A stretch of DNA of 64,000 nt from Paenibacillus taichungensis. Lineage in GTDB: Bacteria > Bacillota > Bacilli > Paenibacillales > Paenibacillaceae. The position numbers and the translations under genes are program-made. The DNA is taken from the NCBI RefSeq assembly GCF_003287275.1, contig NZ_QEVW01000014.1, positions 488,121 to 552,120 of the forward strand. The letters run 5' to 3'. This document shows, piece after piece, positions 25,024 to 33,606 of the stretch. How positions within the stretch are numbered: the stretch's first letter is position 1; every line of letters starts with the position of its first letter. Below the pieces are notes generated by a model. The model had not been told where the DNA came from. It did not search any database and saw only the letters and a list, made by a program, of their open reading frames with translations.

Positions 25024-25232
25024 GACTGCATCCCTTTCCTAAATCACTGTAACCATTATAACGCATACTGCTTCGTCTGATAATGGTACGGCATCGACAT
25101 TATGATACATGTTCCTAAAAGGTTTTCGATAAAATGTTATTTATGTAATATAATTCAAATCAGGTTTCTTTTAACGCTGTATCCACGCCATTTACGCACA
25201 CGACCTTTAACGAAATGAGGAATAACACAACG
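25024..25232. other. divergent promoter region FAD oxidase / AraC
   Basis: About 200 nt of AT-rich sequence between divergent genes. No perfect promoter could be assigned; TATAAT-like TAATATAATTC lies on the plus strand near 25147. Confidence 0.4.
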
Positions 25233-26048
25233 ATGCCGAAACCTAGTATGGGGAATTCACTGGATCCCGATATGCCGCTTATGATTACAGGTCAAAACCA
25301 GCTGACCGTAGATGAATTAATGAATTGGAACGGCCATTCGCGGGATTACAGTATTGTGCAGTGTATCGGGGGAACAGGGAAAATCGCAGCCCAAAATCAT
25401 GAGTTTTCAATTCGAAAAGGAACAGCTCTTATTATGTTTCCGGAGGTGACATATCGTTACGACAATCTGAGTGATTCATTGTTGTTCGATTGTCTGTCTT
25501 TTAATGGCTATTTATTGCCACGGTTTCTGCATACCTTGCAAATCGGGGAGCTGCGCGCCTTCAAGCCGGATGGAATGCTTCATATCCTGCTGCATGAAAT
25601 AACGTTGGCGCTACAGTCCCGGCACAAGGATCAGATCTGGCACGTATCCGCATTGCTGTACATGCTTCTGGTCAGGTTAACGATTGATGGCGATCGTTAT
25701 GGTGCTTATGAACGTTCGGATGCCCGATTAAAGCTGGGCGGACTGGTTACTTTTATCAAGCAAAATTATGATCAGGATATCTCGCTCTCCATGCTGGCTC
25801 AGCAAATGGACGTCACCGAACAGCATCTAAATCGGATATTCAAAAAGGAATTCCAAATGACTCCGCTTGATTATCTGACACGATATCGGTTATTGAAGGC
25901 CAAGGAAATGCTCGTCCATAACGCTGGAATAACGGCCCACGAGATTGCTCGGGCTGTCGGTTTCAACAGCGCCAGTTATTTTGGATCCGTTTTCAAAAAA
26001 TATGAAGGGATCTCTCCTATTGAGTTACGCAAGCAATACCAGGGTTAA
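25233..26048 (+). CDS. AraC-family regulator facing the amino-sugar gene group
   Basis: 271 residues. Cupin-like sensor at about 20-120 and a C-terminal double HTH (DISLSMLAQQMDVTEQHLNRIFKKEFQMTPLDYLTRYRLLKAKEML; AHEIARAVGFNSASYFGSVFKKYEGISPIELR). ATG 25233 is 11 nt after GAGGA; the ATG at 25215 lacks a site. Its stop codon overlaps that of the HAD gene in opposite orientation at TTAA (26045-26048). Being the only regulator next to the 26-32.5 kb group, it is the candidate activator of it (inference). Confidence 0.9.
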   Translation: MPKPSMGNSLDPDMPLMITGQNQLTVDELMNWNGHSRDYSIVQCIGGTGKIAAQNHEFSIRKGTALIMFPEVTYRYDNLSDSLLFDCLSFNGYLLPRFLHTLQIGELRAFKPDGMLHILLHEITLALQSRHKDQIWHVSALLYMLLVRLTIDGDRYGAYERSDARLKLGGLVTFIKQNYDQDISLSMLAQQMDVTEQHLNRIFKKEFQMTPLDYLTRYRLLKAKEMLVHNAGITAHEIARAVGFNSASYFGSVFKKYEGISPIELRKQYQG

Positions 26049-26686
26049 AGAATTTCCATCGTGATCTCTGCCAGCGAGGTTAACCGCAGATCATACTTCG
26101 AGAATTCCAGATTACGCGTTACCTCGTTAGGCACAATGACACAGCGAATCCCCGCGGCTTTGGCTGCCTTCAGTCCATTCGGTGAGTCTTCGAACACAAC
26201 CGCTTCGGACGCCCCGATCCCGAGACTCTCCAGGGCAAGCAGATACAATTCCGGGTCCGGTTTGACCCGCTTGACGTCCTCTGCTGTATGAATGACATCA
26301 AATAGTTCGAAAATGCCGAGTGTCCGCAAATAACCATGAACCCAATCCCGGGTAGAACTGGAAGCAACGGCAAGCCCAATCCCTTTTTTACGGGCAGACT
26401 GGAGCAGCTCATGCACGCCTGGAAGAATGGCTGCCTGCCCCAGATATGCTTCATATTTCTGTTCAGAGAGCAACTTGATATGATCATGATCGATCGGTTT
26501 TTGCAACGCTTGCTCCAGATATAGAAAAGGATGAAATTCTTCAAACGATGTCCCTACATTTTTCGACCAAAGCTCCAGGCCAAGTTCAAGTCCATGCTCT
26601 TTATAAATATCGCGAAAAGCATAGAACCAAGGTGTCTCCGTGTCCACAATAAGTCCATCAAAATCCAAAATAAAAGCTTTTACCAT
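26045..26686 (-). CDS. HAD-superfamily phosphatase (beta-phosphoglucomutase-like)
   Basis: 213 residues. HAD motif I LDFDGLIVDTE, motif II AVASSSTRDWV, motif III Lys in RVKPDPELY and motif IV EDSPNGLKAA, with a helical cap between motifs I and II. This is the DhaK-like subgroup of sugar phosphatases and phosphomutases (beta-PGM, YhcW). Start ATG 26686, 9-12 nt after GGAGGGAG. It lies 47 nt after the DUF1349 gene on the same strand. As last gene of the group it could dephosphorylate a sugar or aminosugar phosphate made by the upstream enzymes. Confidence 0.9.
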   Translation of the reverse strand: MVKAFILDFDGLIVDTETPWFYAFRDIYKEHGLELGLELWSKNVGTSFEEFHPFLYLEQALQKPIDHDHIKLLSEQKYEAYLGQAAILPGVHELLQSARKKGIGLAVASSSTRDWVHGYLRTLGIFELFDVIHTAEDVKRVKPDPELYLLALESLGIGASEAVVFEDSPNGLKAAKAAGIRCVIVPNEVTRNLEFSKYDLRLTSLAEITMEIL

Positions 26687-26733
26687 TCCGCTTTTCTCCC
26701 TCCAATGATCAGCCGATTGGCAGGGAGATGGGC

Positions 26734-27327
26734 TTAGAAGCGTGCAGTCACGTCCGGACGGGTAACATTCATCGACAAAAAGTGACAGGTGCATCCCGTT
26801 CCGGCTGGTGACTGTCCAACAACTCCAGCCCGGATCTCCCCCTCTATCGGCATGCCGAAATATCTAATTAATTTCCATTCCACCCCATCGGGTGAATAAA
26901 AGAATGAAATGCAGTCCTCCACTTTGCGTATGCGCAGATAAGGATTGGTTACGGGAACTTCAACCGAATTACAATCGTCGGATGAACCTTCCTTTGTTAC
27001 TACCGACACAATGGTCGCCGCTTTTCCATCATACTCAAAACAAAGTTTGCACCAGTTTCGCTCATCCGCCATCACCATCAAACATCCGGAATCATACTGA
27101 TGTTGCATGTCCACGGTTAGCTGGGTCGTCATTTCAAAATCGTTAGGCACCGGCATCGACAGAAATGGCGCGGTTGCACGGATATGCTTACCCGCTGGAT
27201 CTTGAAAAAAGTCCGTATCAGCCTGAGCTTCTACAATTAGAACTCCTTGATCGGTATAAGACCAGCTCTTCGGCTCATTAATCCAGTTCATTTGGTTTCT
27301 TGTTTCTGTTGCAAATACGTTTGTCAT
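26734..27327 (-). CDS. DUF1349 (concanavalin-like) protein
   Basis: 197 residues. Start ATG 27327, with GGAGG 7 nt before it. DUF1349 consensus features: beta-sandwich with DTDFFQDPAGKHIRATAPFL, CLMVMADERNWCKLCFEYDG, VTKEGSSDDCNSVEVP and DGVEWKLIRYFGMP, a concanavalin A-like lectin/glucanase fold of poorly known function (found in sugar-handling operons). No signal peptide. It lies between the MFS and HAD genes, with gaps of 65 and 47 nt, so cotranscribed. A role in binding a sugar intermediate is a guess. Confidence 0.85.
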   Translation of the reverse strand: MTNVFATETRNQMNWINEPKSWSYTDQGVLIVEAQADTDFFQDPAGKHIRATAPFLSMPVPNDFEMTTQLTVDMQHQYDSGCLMVMADERNWCKLCFEYDGKAATIVSVVTKEGSSDDCNSVEVPVTNPYLRIRKVEDCISFFYSPDGVEWKLIRYFGMPIEGEIRAGVVGQSPAGTGCTCHFLSMNVTRPDVTARF

Positions 27328-27392
27328 TGCTATGCCTCCCAGGTTCATTTTCTGTATTATATATTCGTTTCATATACAGAAAACCCCTTCTC

Positions 27393-28637
27393 CTACATAT
27401 TTTTGTAAGTACTGATTGCCTGGGAGTGTTTCCGGGGATCAGGGAGGAATAACATGATGACCATGAGTACGATATAAAGTACAAGAATGACACTGAATAA
27501 CAGCACGGGGTTATAGTGATACAGCAGCCCTGTCAGGTAACCTGATGGAATCGCTGTTAACGTCATAACGGTCTGCACAGCCGAGAACATATCTGCTTTT
27601 TCATGTGTACCCAATCGGTTCATAAGCAGTGAATCCCGATACGTTTGCAAGATGAAATTGCCTGCCGCAAGTATAATTAGAGTCAGAAATAACATGGCCA
27701 TATTCCCCGCAGGTATCAACAGAAAAAGTATTGCACCCACTGTACTCAGAATGATCGAGAAACTGACATACGTTTCTTCTGAACGCCGTTTCAGACGCGG
27801 GATAATGACTAAATACAAGAGCATGACGGTTACTGCGGTGACGACCGGGATAAATGAAATAATCTGATCATTGAATTTTAACTGTTCCTTGAAAAAAATC
27901 ACCTGAAAAAAGTTCAGCTGCAGGATCAGATTGGAAAGCACCGTGATGAGAATAATCGGTAAAAGCCTCCGTTTGTAGAACGATTTGCCGAAAAGTCGCA
28001 GACTGGAAGCCAGACTCTGAATCACCCGGGTCTGGCTATGCATTCCCATAAGTTCCTTCCCTACTGCGGTCTCATCCGTATATCGGTTGCGAATGAAGAA
28101 CATGACGGTCATGAGGATGCCACCGACAAAATAAATACTGGCTAGTGTTGGCACAATGCCAAAATCGGCAATCACTACCCCGGCGATCGGTGTAAGTACT
28201 CCAGCACCAGTAATGATCATGTTAAGAATGGCGAATACCTTGGAGCGCTTGTGTTCCTCAACATCCTCGATAATGAGACAGTTGAAGGAAACCGTCACAA
28301 ATTTGGAGGTTGCATTCAACAGGTAAGCGATCAAAAACAACCAAAAATTCTGGGAAAACGCCCAGATGAACATGGGAACACTCCAGGCTATCAGATCAAA
28401 AATCAGTGTTGTTCGCTTGCGACCAAGCTTATTCGTGATTGAACCCGCAAATAACTGAAATATAAAGGCAAAGTAAAGATTCACCGAATTGATCAAACCA
28501 ATTTCAATATCCGAAAGTCCGGCTTCCTTCATATATAAGGGAGCATAAAAAAGAACAATCGTGCCCGGAATGGCCCATACCGGTTCAAGTAAGATGGAGT
28601 ACCGCGGATTTCTCGGCAAATCCTGTAGCAGCTTCAA
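27393..28637 (-). CDS. MFS transporter, 12 helices
   Basis: 414 residues, 12 predicted transmembrane helices. Motif A variant GSITNKLGRKRTTLIFDL after TM2 and symmetrical second half. TTG start with GGGGG 7 nt upstream. Nothing in the sequence identifies the cargo. It follows the zinc dehydrogenase by 82 nt. In this context it would export (or import) the product of the aminotransferase/dehydrogenase/glycosyltransferase group. Confidence 0.88.
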   Translation of the reverse strand: MKLLQDLPRNPRYSILLEPVWAIPGTIVLFYAPLYMKEAGLSDIEIGLINSVNLYFAFIFQLFAGSITNKLGRKRTTLIFDLIAWSVPMFIWAFSQNFWLFLIAYLLNATSKFVTVSFNCLIIEDVEEHKRSKVFAILNMIITGAGVLTPIAGVVIADFGIVPTLASIYFVGGILMTVMFFIRNRYTDETAVGKELMGMHSQTRVIQSLASSLRLFGKSFYKRRLLPIILITVLSNLILQLNFFQVIFFKEQLKFNDQIISFIPVVTAVTVMLLYLVIIPRLKRRSEETYVSFSIILSTVGAILFLLIPAGNMAMLFLTLIILAAGNFILQTYRDSLLMNRLGTHEKADMFSAVQTVMTLTAIPSGYLTGLLYHYNPVLLFSVILVLYIVLMVIMLFLPDPRKHSQAISTYKNM

Positions 28638-28719
28638 TCGATATCCCCCTTTTTTTGTGGTGTTTGACCGCTGCGAATTCCTGCTTTTCGCAGCGGCAAA
28701 CCTGCCAATATCTACATGC

Positions 28720-29751
28720 TTACAAGATCAGAGCTGTTTTAACCGAATTCATGGGCAATTTCTCTCCGGTACGCAGATGATAACCGATTGTCCCATTGAA
28801 TGCCTGTTCATAATCACTCAGCAGTTCCGTAGAGGTAACCATTTGCTCCAGTTCCGGAATACTTTGTGCAAATTTCAATGCTGTACTGATCATCGAGTGA
28901 TTAGCTACCGCACCGATGATACTAATGCCATCATTAATCACGGCAGTTGATTTGAACGTGACCTCATAGCTGTCGTCATAACCCATAGGAATGATCTTGC
29001 CGCCTTTGGCAATCATCTCAAAGCCTACATGAAGCTGGTTACCAACCGCGTCCACTACAATATCAAACTTCTTGTTATTATTGATCTCGTATACTTTATC
29101 CAGTGTCAGATCCTGAGGATAGAACACATGATCCGCGATCTCTGAAGCGAACTCTTTGCGGAATGGATCAACTTCCGTGCCTACAGTAAGCCTTGCCAAT
29201 CGTTTGCTCACAAGCTGACACAGGGAACCGATTGCACCAGAACCGAGGACCAGTACTGAGTCACTAGGCTTAGTCCCTGCTTTCATGAACGTCTGAAGTA
29301 CACATCCCAGTGGTTCGATCATCATGGCCGTTTCCCAGCTCATGGAATCCGGGATGGCATAGATATACTTTTCGTCCCCAACAAAATATTCAGCAAAGGT
29401 TCCGTGTGTCGTCATGCCTACTTGATAGTCATCAAAATTCTCGCAATAGATGAACAGACCTTCGCGGCAATAGGAGCAGGTACCGCAAGATTGCGTGGGA
29501 TCAACTAATACCCGATCACCGATCTTGAAACCACGAACTTCATCGCCCACCTCAACTACTGTGCCGACACCTTCATGACCAATAATCGTCCCTTTATTCG
29601 CAGGCACTTTGCCTTTGACAATATTCAGGTCTGTACCGCAAATACCTGAACCATAGATTTTAATTTTTACCTGGTTTGGCTTTTGAATGGTTGGCTCCTC
29701 AATATCCTGGTAAGTCACCTGTTTAAGATCCTGATATACGAGTGCTTTCAT
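28720..29751 (-). CDS. zinc-dependent medium-chain alcohol/polyol dehydrogenase
   Basis: 343 residues of the MDR family. Catalytic zinc ligands Cys38 (ICGTD), His59 and Glu60 (GHEGVG); structural zinc Cys89, Cys92, Cys95, Cys103 (SCGTCSYC..YC); Rossmann motif VLGSGAIGS near 175, preceded by the MIEPLGC block seen in polyol and threonine dehydrogenases. It oxidises a secondary alcohol to a ketone with NAD(P)+. Enzymes of this subgroup oxidise sugar alcohols, inositols or aminocyclitols (for example in aminoglycoside biosynthesis). The substrate here is unknown. AGGAGG lies before the ATG. The next gene upstream is a transaminase, which could aminate the ketone. Confidence 0.92.
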   Translation of the reverse strand: MKALVYQDLKQVTYQDIEEPTIQKPNQVKIKIYGSGICGTDLNIVKGKVPANKGTIIGHEGVGTVVEVGDEVRGFKIGDRVLVDPTQSCGTCSYCREGLFIYCENFDDYQVGMTTHGTFAEYFVGDEKYIYAIPDSMSWETAMMIEPLGCVLQTFMKAGTKPSDSVLVLGSGAIGSLCQLVSKRLARLTVGTEVDPFRKEFASEIADHVFYPQDLTLDKVYEINNNKKFDIVVDAVGNQLHVGFEMIAKGGKIIPMGYDDSYEVTFKSTAVINDGISIIGAVANHSMISTALKFAQSIPELEQMVTSTELLSDYEQAFNGTIGYHLRTGEKLPMNSVKTALIL

Positions 29752-29999
29752 TGAATATTCCTCCTAGTCGATGTTTTATATAAGTTGAAATAAAGATTTT
29801 ACACAATCCACTCCGATGACAGAACAACCTTCCAATCGCTGTTATCCCCAGATTTTTTAATTCCTTTTTTAAAGGGGAAAATCCGGGAATAAAGGCGACC
29901 GCTCCGCTTTTTCAGGTTTATTCTGTCCTCTCCGTTCACGTGTAAATGAATAGTTCAACGAATATAATTTGAATATAATTTTAAACGTTTTCGTAAATC
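29752..29999. other. 248-nt gap between aminotransferase and dehydrogenase genes
   Basis: AT-rich at the right end. A cre-like element lies at 29980-29993 (TTTAAACGTTTTCG, two mismatches to consensus) and no convincing terminator. The dehydrogenase may thus have its own promoter here, but the case is weak. Confidence 0.4.
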
Positions 30000-31280
30000 T
30001 CAATTCGAAAAGTGTTCCTGTTTCAGAACTTCTTTCCAGTCGGATAGTGTCTGCAAGAGAGCTTCTTCCACCCACAATAATTCTTCCCGGGTATGAGCAT
30101 CAGAGAAAATAAAGTACCCTTTGGTGAATATTCCGAAGTGGGCCATTCGTTTGACCATAAACTCTCGAAAAGGATCAGTATGAAAGTTTTCCTCCGAAAT
30201 AGAGCTAATGGAGAAACTCGCATAAGTACCCTTCAGCACCAATTGATCGGTTAATCCAAGAAGTACGAGTTCAGCTTCAATCAGATCCATAATCCGGATA
30301 GTAGCCTCGCGCCAGCTCGGCCATACTTTAGCGCTTTTCATCAATCTCTCACATGCAATCGCTGCCGCTAGTGCAGTGGTCTCGCTGGAATGGGCATTGC
30401 TGAATCTGACCTGTCCTGATAATGACATCAGATGTTCTGGCCCCATTACGGCTGCGAGTGGCAGTCCATTCGCCATGCCTTTGGAAATACAGAGCAGATC
30501 CGGCCAGATATCATATTCCCCAGCTGTAGCTTGCTTGCCCATTCGTATGCCTGAGGTGACTTCATCAAATATGACAATGATATCCAATGACCGACATAGG
30601 GAAACAACTTGTGCCAACGGCTCACGTTTCCATTCATTTGGACAAAGGACAATGCAGGCGATATCCTCGGGAGAGGATTGGATTTGGGCCTCGATACGCT
30701 CTGGTGAGGGCTTTTCTATCCAGATTGTTGTGCGTTCGATATCCACGGGGATGCCTCGTTCTTTCGTTTCGCGGCCATAGTACCCATAGGCAGACCAGTC
30801 ATGCCACCCATGATAGGCCGTCGCGATGACCCTGCTTTTGCCACTTCCCGCACGCGCCAGACGTACGGCTCCACTGACTGCATCGGCGCCACTTTTGGTG
30901 AACCGCAATGAGGGGTAGCGGCCTTCAAACCGTTCCAAAATCAATTCAGCGCATTCAAGTTCAATGTCAGCAGGAATAGAATAACTTGTCCCTTTTTTCA
31001 GCTGATGGATGACGGTCAGTTGAACTTCATGTCGTGCATGTCCCCATGGAGCCGTACCCATGGCCATCTCACAATCCAACCATTCATTTCCATCGATATC
31101 TATAAAACGGGAATTGCGTGCCTCTGCGCAGCATACGGGTGTATATCCCGGAAATAAGCGTTCTGGTGCTTTGGCTAACGTACTGCATCCGCTCGGAATA
31201 ACCTTTTCGACATGTTCCAACCACTCCAGATTCCGTGTAAACCTTACGGCACGATCCAGCGTGCTCTCTTTTGATTTCAC
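30000..31280 (-). CDS. class III PLP aminotransferase (glutamate-1-semialdehyde aminotransferase-like)
   Basis: 426 residues. PLP-enzyme features: phosphate/ring region SGADAVSGAVRLAR (about 131-143), HGWHDWSAY, Asp239 in IFDEVTSGIR binding the pyridine nitrogen, and Schiff-base Lys267 in CISKGMANGLPLA. Homologues convert a ketone or aldehyde on a sugar or cyclitol to an amine, or are glutamate-1-semialdehyde mutases; the lack of haem genes around and the presence of GT2, dehydrogenase and MFS genes favour an amino-sugar transaminase. GTG start with GGAGG 8 nt upstream. It lies 33 nt after the GT2 gene, so cotranscribed. Confidence 0.92.
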   Translation of the reverse strand: MKSKESTLDRAVRFTRNLEWLEHVEKVIPSGCSTLAKAPERLFPGYTPVCCAEARNSRFIDIDGNEWLDCEMAMGTAPWGHARHEVQLTVIHQLKKGTSYSIPADIELECAELILERFEGRYPSLRFTKSGADAVSGAVRLARAGSGKSRVIATAYHGWHDWSAYGYYGRETKERGIPVDIERTTIWIEKPSPERIEAQIQSSPEDIACIVLCPNEWKREPLAQVVSLCRSLDIIVIFDEVTSGIRMGKQATAGEYDIWPDLLCISKGMANGLPLAAVMGPEHLMSLSGQVRFSNAHSSETTALAAAIACERLMKSAKVWPSWREATIRIMDLIEAELVLLGLTDQLVLKGTYASFSISSISEENFHTDPFREFMVKRMAHFGIFTKGYFIFSDAHTREELLWVEEALLQTLSDWKEVLKQEHFSN

Positions 31281-31313
31281 CTTTGGTTCCTCCCTGTTTA
31301 CTTGGTTTGTGCG

Positions 31314-32468
31314 TTAGCGAACTTTGGAGCCTGGCCAGCAGCCATCATATATACGATCCATGGTGATGACATTGCCATACAGATCAATAATCAGATCTTT
31401 AGCCCGATGAGCATGTCTCATCTCTATCCAGTAACGGTTTTCCAACAACCGGGCGAAATTGTCCACCAGAAACAATAATCGGTTCTCGCTATGAATCAGC
31501 TCCTTGCCCAGAACCTGCGGTAGCCAAATGGCTCCATTCGAGTTAAAACGGTTGGAATAGTCACGTACCTCAGCAACAGGTGCAATGTCAGCTTCCTCCA
31601 GCTTGGTCCAGAACGTATCCGCGTCACTGCGAACCTCTGCAAGATCAATGCCAACGATCGGCAGATGCTGATATTCACTCTGGCTATCCAGCTGTTCTTT
31701 CAGATGACCGAATACAAATGGCCAAACATCGGCTTCAATTTCCCCACCCCACTTTTTCCAGAAACGTGCCAGATTGTTTTTCCGGTTGAAGTTGCGATGA
31801 ATGCCACTGCTCCGTTCCCAGTGATAGGCGAGAATATTCGGATTAATGACCGTATCATATCCGGCTGCCCGTGCTCGCATCTGATAATCAAAATCCTCAT
31901 ATCCGTTAAAGAACTTTTCATCCAGCTCGCCTACCGTTTCATACACTTCCCTCTTCATGCCAAACATGGCGAATACGACAAGCTGAACTGAAAATGTTTC
32001 CTTCGGAATATCTTCAGGCGAAGCGTTCAGAAATAAGTGGCGACCAATTGTATCGGCAAATGCAATTCCACAATGCTGCACGCCTCCCGTTTGCGGATAG
32101 AGCAGAACACCGCCAATCATACCGATTGTGATGTCGCTGTCCATCGTCTCTTTCATCATTAATTGCCAGTTCGGTTGAAGAATCGTATCGGAATCCAGGA
32201 AGAAAATATAATCTCCCTCTGCTCGCCGAAGCGCGCTATTGATTGATACGGCACAGCCAAGTGGAAAATCATGCTGAAGAATTTCAATCGTTACACCTTC
32301 TCTAACCTCTTGTTTCAGTTTCTCCAAATGCTGTGAGACAGCAGAACCGGAACCATCGTTGATAAAAATGATTTGAGTGGACGGGCTTACAGTCCGTAGC
32401 AATGAGTCCGTGAACAGGTTCAAAATGTTATAGTCCTGGTTAACTGGCACAATAATGGTGTAAAGCAT
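31314..32468 (-). CDS. family 2 glycosyltransferase with extra C-terminal domain
   Basis: 384 residues. GT-A fold: IIVPVNQDYNILNLF, FINDGSG, acceptor/donor motif FLDSD (Asp92, Asp94), and later EDFDYQMRARAAG (ED.D.. base). A C-terminal region (about 270-384: VGIDLAEVRSDADTFW to DLIIDLYGNVITM) has no clear family assignment. It transfers a sugar from a nucleotide donor to an unknown acceptor. No transmembrane segment, so cytoplasmic. First gene of the putative amino-sugar group; AGGAGG precedes the ATG. Confidence 0.9.
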   Translation of the reverse strand: MLYTIIVPVNQDYNILNLFTDSLLRTVSPSTQIIFINDGSGSAVSQHLEKLKQEVREGVTIEILQHDFPLGCAVSINSALRRAEGDYIFFLDSDTILQPNWQLMMKETMDSDITIGMIGGVLLYPQTGGVQHCGIAFADTIGRHLFLNASPEDIPKETFSVQLVVFAMFGMKREVYETVGELDEKFFNGYEDFDYQMRARAAGYDTVINPNILAYHWERSSGIHRNFNRKNNLARFWKKWGGEIEADVWPFVFGHLKEQLDSQSEYQHLPIVGIDLAEVRSDADTFWTKLEEADIAPVAEVRDYSNRFNSNGAIWLPQVLGKELIHSENRLLFLVDNFARLLENRYWIEMRHAHRAKDLIIDLYGNVITMDRIYDGCWPGSKVR

Positions 32469-32815
32469 GGAATCCCTCCTGTTGGATATGATGGAATGAG
32501 TGTAAAAGCGAGTTGAAACGGTACCGTGTTCAGTGCAGATTATCGACCTCCTTGTCGCAGATCCACTGTATTATTTTCGTAATGATTTGAATCTACTAGA
32601 AATTTATATCATTTTTTGTAAGTTTTAAATCTTAAATTCTGAACTCTGTTAAAATATGAATATGTACCGAAAACAAAATATGCGCCTTTCAAGTAGCGCC
32701 GATAGCTCTCCACGCAAAAAAAACACCTCCAAAGTGAGTCCGTATCCAATGACACGACCGACTCCACAATGGGGTGTTATTTTGCATTAATGTACGTTGT
32801 TATAAGGTAGCGGCT
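32469..32815. other. intergenic region with GT2 promoter and TetR terminator
   Basis: The left half should carry the promoter of the GT2 gene; it is AT-rich, but no strong hexamers could be fixed. The right part is the terminator at 32716-32778. Nothing else recognised. Confidence 0.5.
32716..32778 (-). terminator. terminator after TetR gene
   Basis: Outer arms AACACC (32722-32727) / GGTGTT (32773-32778), an inner GAGTC/GACTC, and eight T on the minus strand (A-run 32716-32723). Confidence 0.8.
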
Positions 32816-32817
32816 AC

Positions 32818-33384
32818 TTATCTGGCCCTAAAACCATGATAGAACGTATCCACAACTAGCGAAGCTGCTGATTTACGAGCAATGTCACCACTTACAACCT
32901 GCTGCCACGTCAGAAACAGGATAGAATACAACACATCTACAATCCAGTTTTTATTGACATCCTGGCGAAAATAATTCTTTTGCTGCAACAAGCTGACCGC
33001 ATGCAGTATAGGTTCTCTCAGCTTCAAATCTGCTCCTTCAATCTCAGGGTTATAGTGTATAGCTGCGTCATGGGTAAGGAAAAATATTTTATCCCCTAAC
33101 GGAATGAGCACTTCGATCAGTTCCGGAATATACGTTTCACAGTTTTCCTCATCCAGATGAACGTTTTGCATGGCCTCACTGACCACCTCGATCGCACGCA
33201 AGCCCAGAAAAACCATTAATTGTTCACGACTCTCCACGTAACGATGAAGAGTCGCAATGCCGATTTTTGCAGAGTCTGCGATATCATTCATGGATGCATT
33301 GGGCTTTTCAATCAGCAGTTTGGTCGCTTCGTCCAGGATGGAATTAAGTCTCGTTTGCTTCATCGATGTCATTTCTTTTTTCAA
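32818..33384 (-). CDS. TetR/AcrR-family transcriptional regulator
   Basis: 188 residues. HTH at about 12-60 (LNSILDEATKLLIEKPNASMNDIADSAKIGIATLHRYVESREQL). Starts at TTG 33384 with GAGGT 9-10 nt upstream. The C-terminal half is helical without a known ligand motif. It is a single-gene unit between the GT2 group and the ABC-F gene; its target could be either, and I could not identify an operator. Confidence 0.88.
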   Translation of the reverse strand: MKKEMTSMKQTRLNSILDEATKLLIEKPNASMNDIADSAKIGIATLHRYVESREQLMVFLGLRAIEVVSEAMQNVHLDEENCETYIPELIEVLIPLGDKIFFLTHDAAIHYNPEIEGADLKLREPILHAVSLLQQKNYFRQDVNKNWIVDVLYSILFLTWQQVVSGDIARKSAASLVVDTFYHGFRAR

Positions 33385-33552
33385 CGGGTTTACACCTCTT
33401 GGAGAATATATTCAATAAATTGATTCAATGAACCCTCATTTGATTGGCTGTGACTATAAAATTATAGCATAGTTGCTCACAATTCCGATGTCTGAACACG
33501 TAACAAGCATCACCTATGATTGGTTATGTATTGCAAAGATAGATGTAATGAT

Positions 33553-33578
33553 TAAGAGCCGCCAAGCGGCGACTCTTA
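33553..33578. terminator. hairpin after the ABC-F gene
   Basis: TAAGAG...CTCTTA with inner CCGC/GCGG, 29 nt after the ABC-F stop. No U-run, so a weak or RNA-stability hairpin. Confidence 0.5.
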
Positions 33579-33606
33579 GAATATACCTTTTATCTTTCCC
33601 TTTTGC

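Noticed and set aside
29980..29993. cre-like TTTAAACGTTTTCG
   Set aside because: Two mismatches including conserved ends; sits at the 3' end of the aminotransferase and not on a recognisable promoter.
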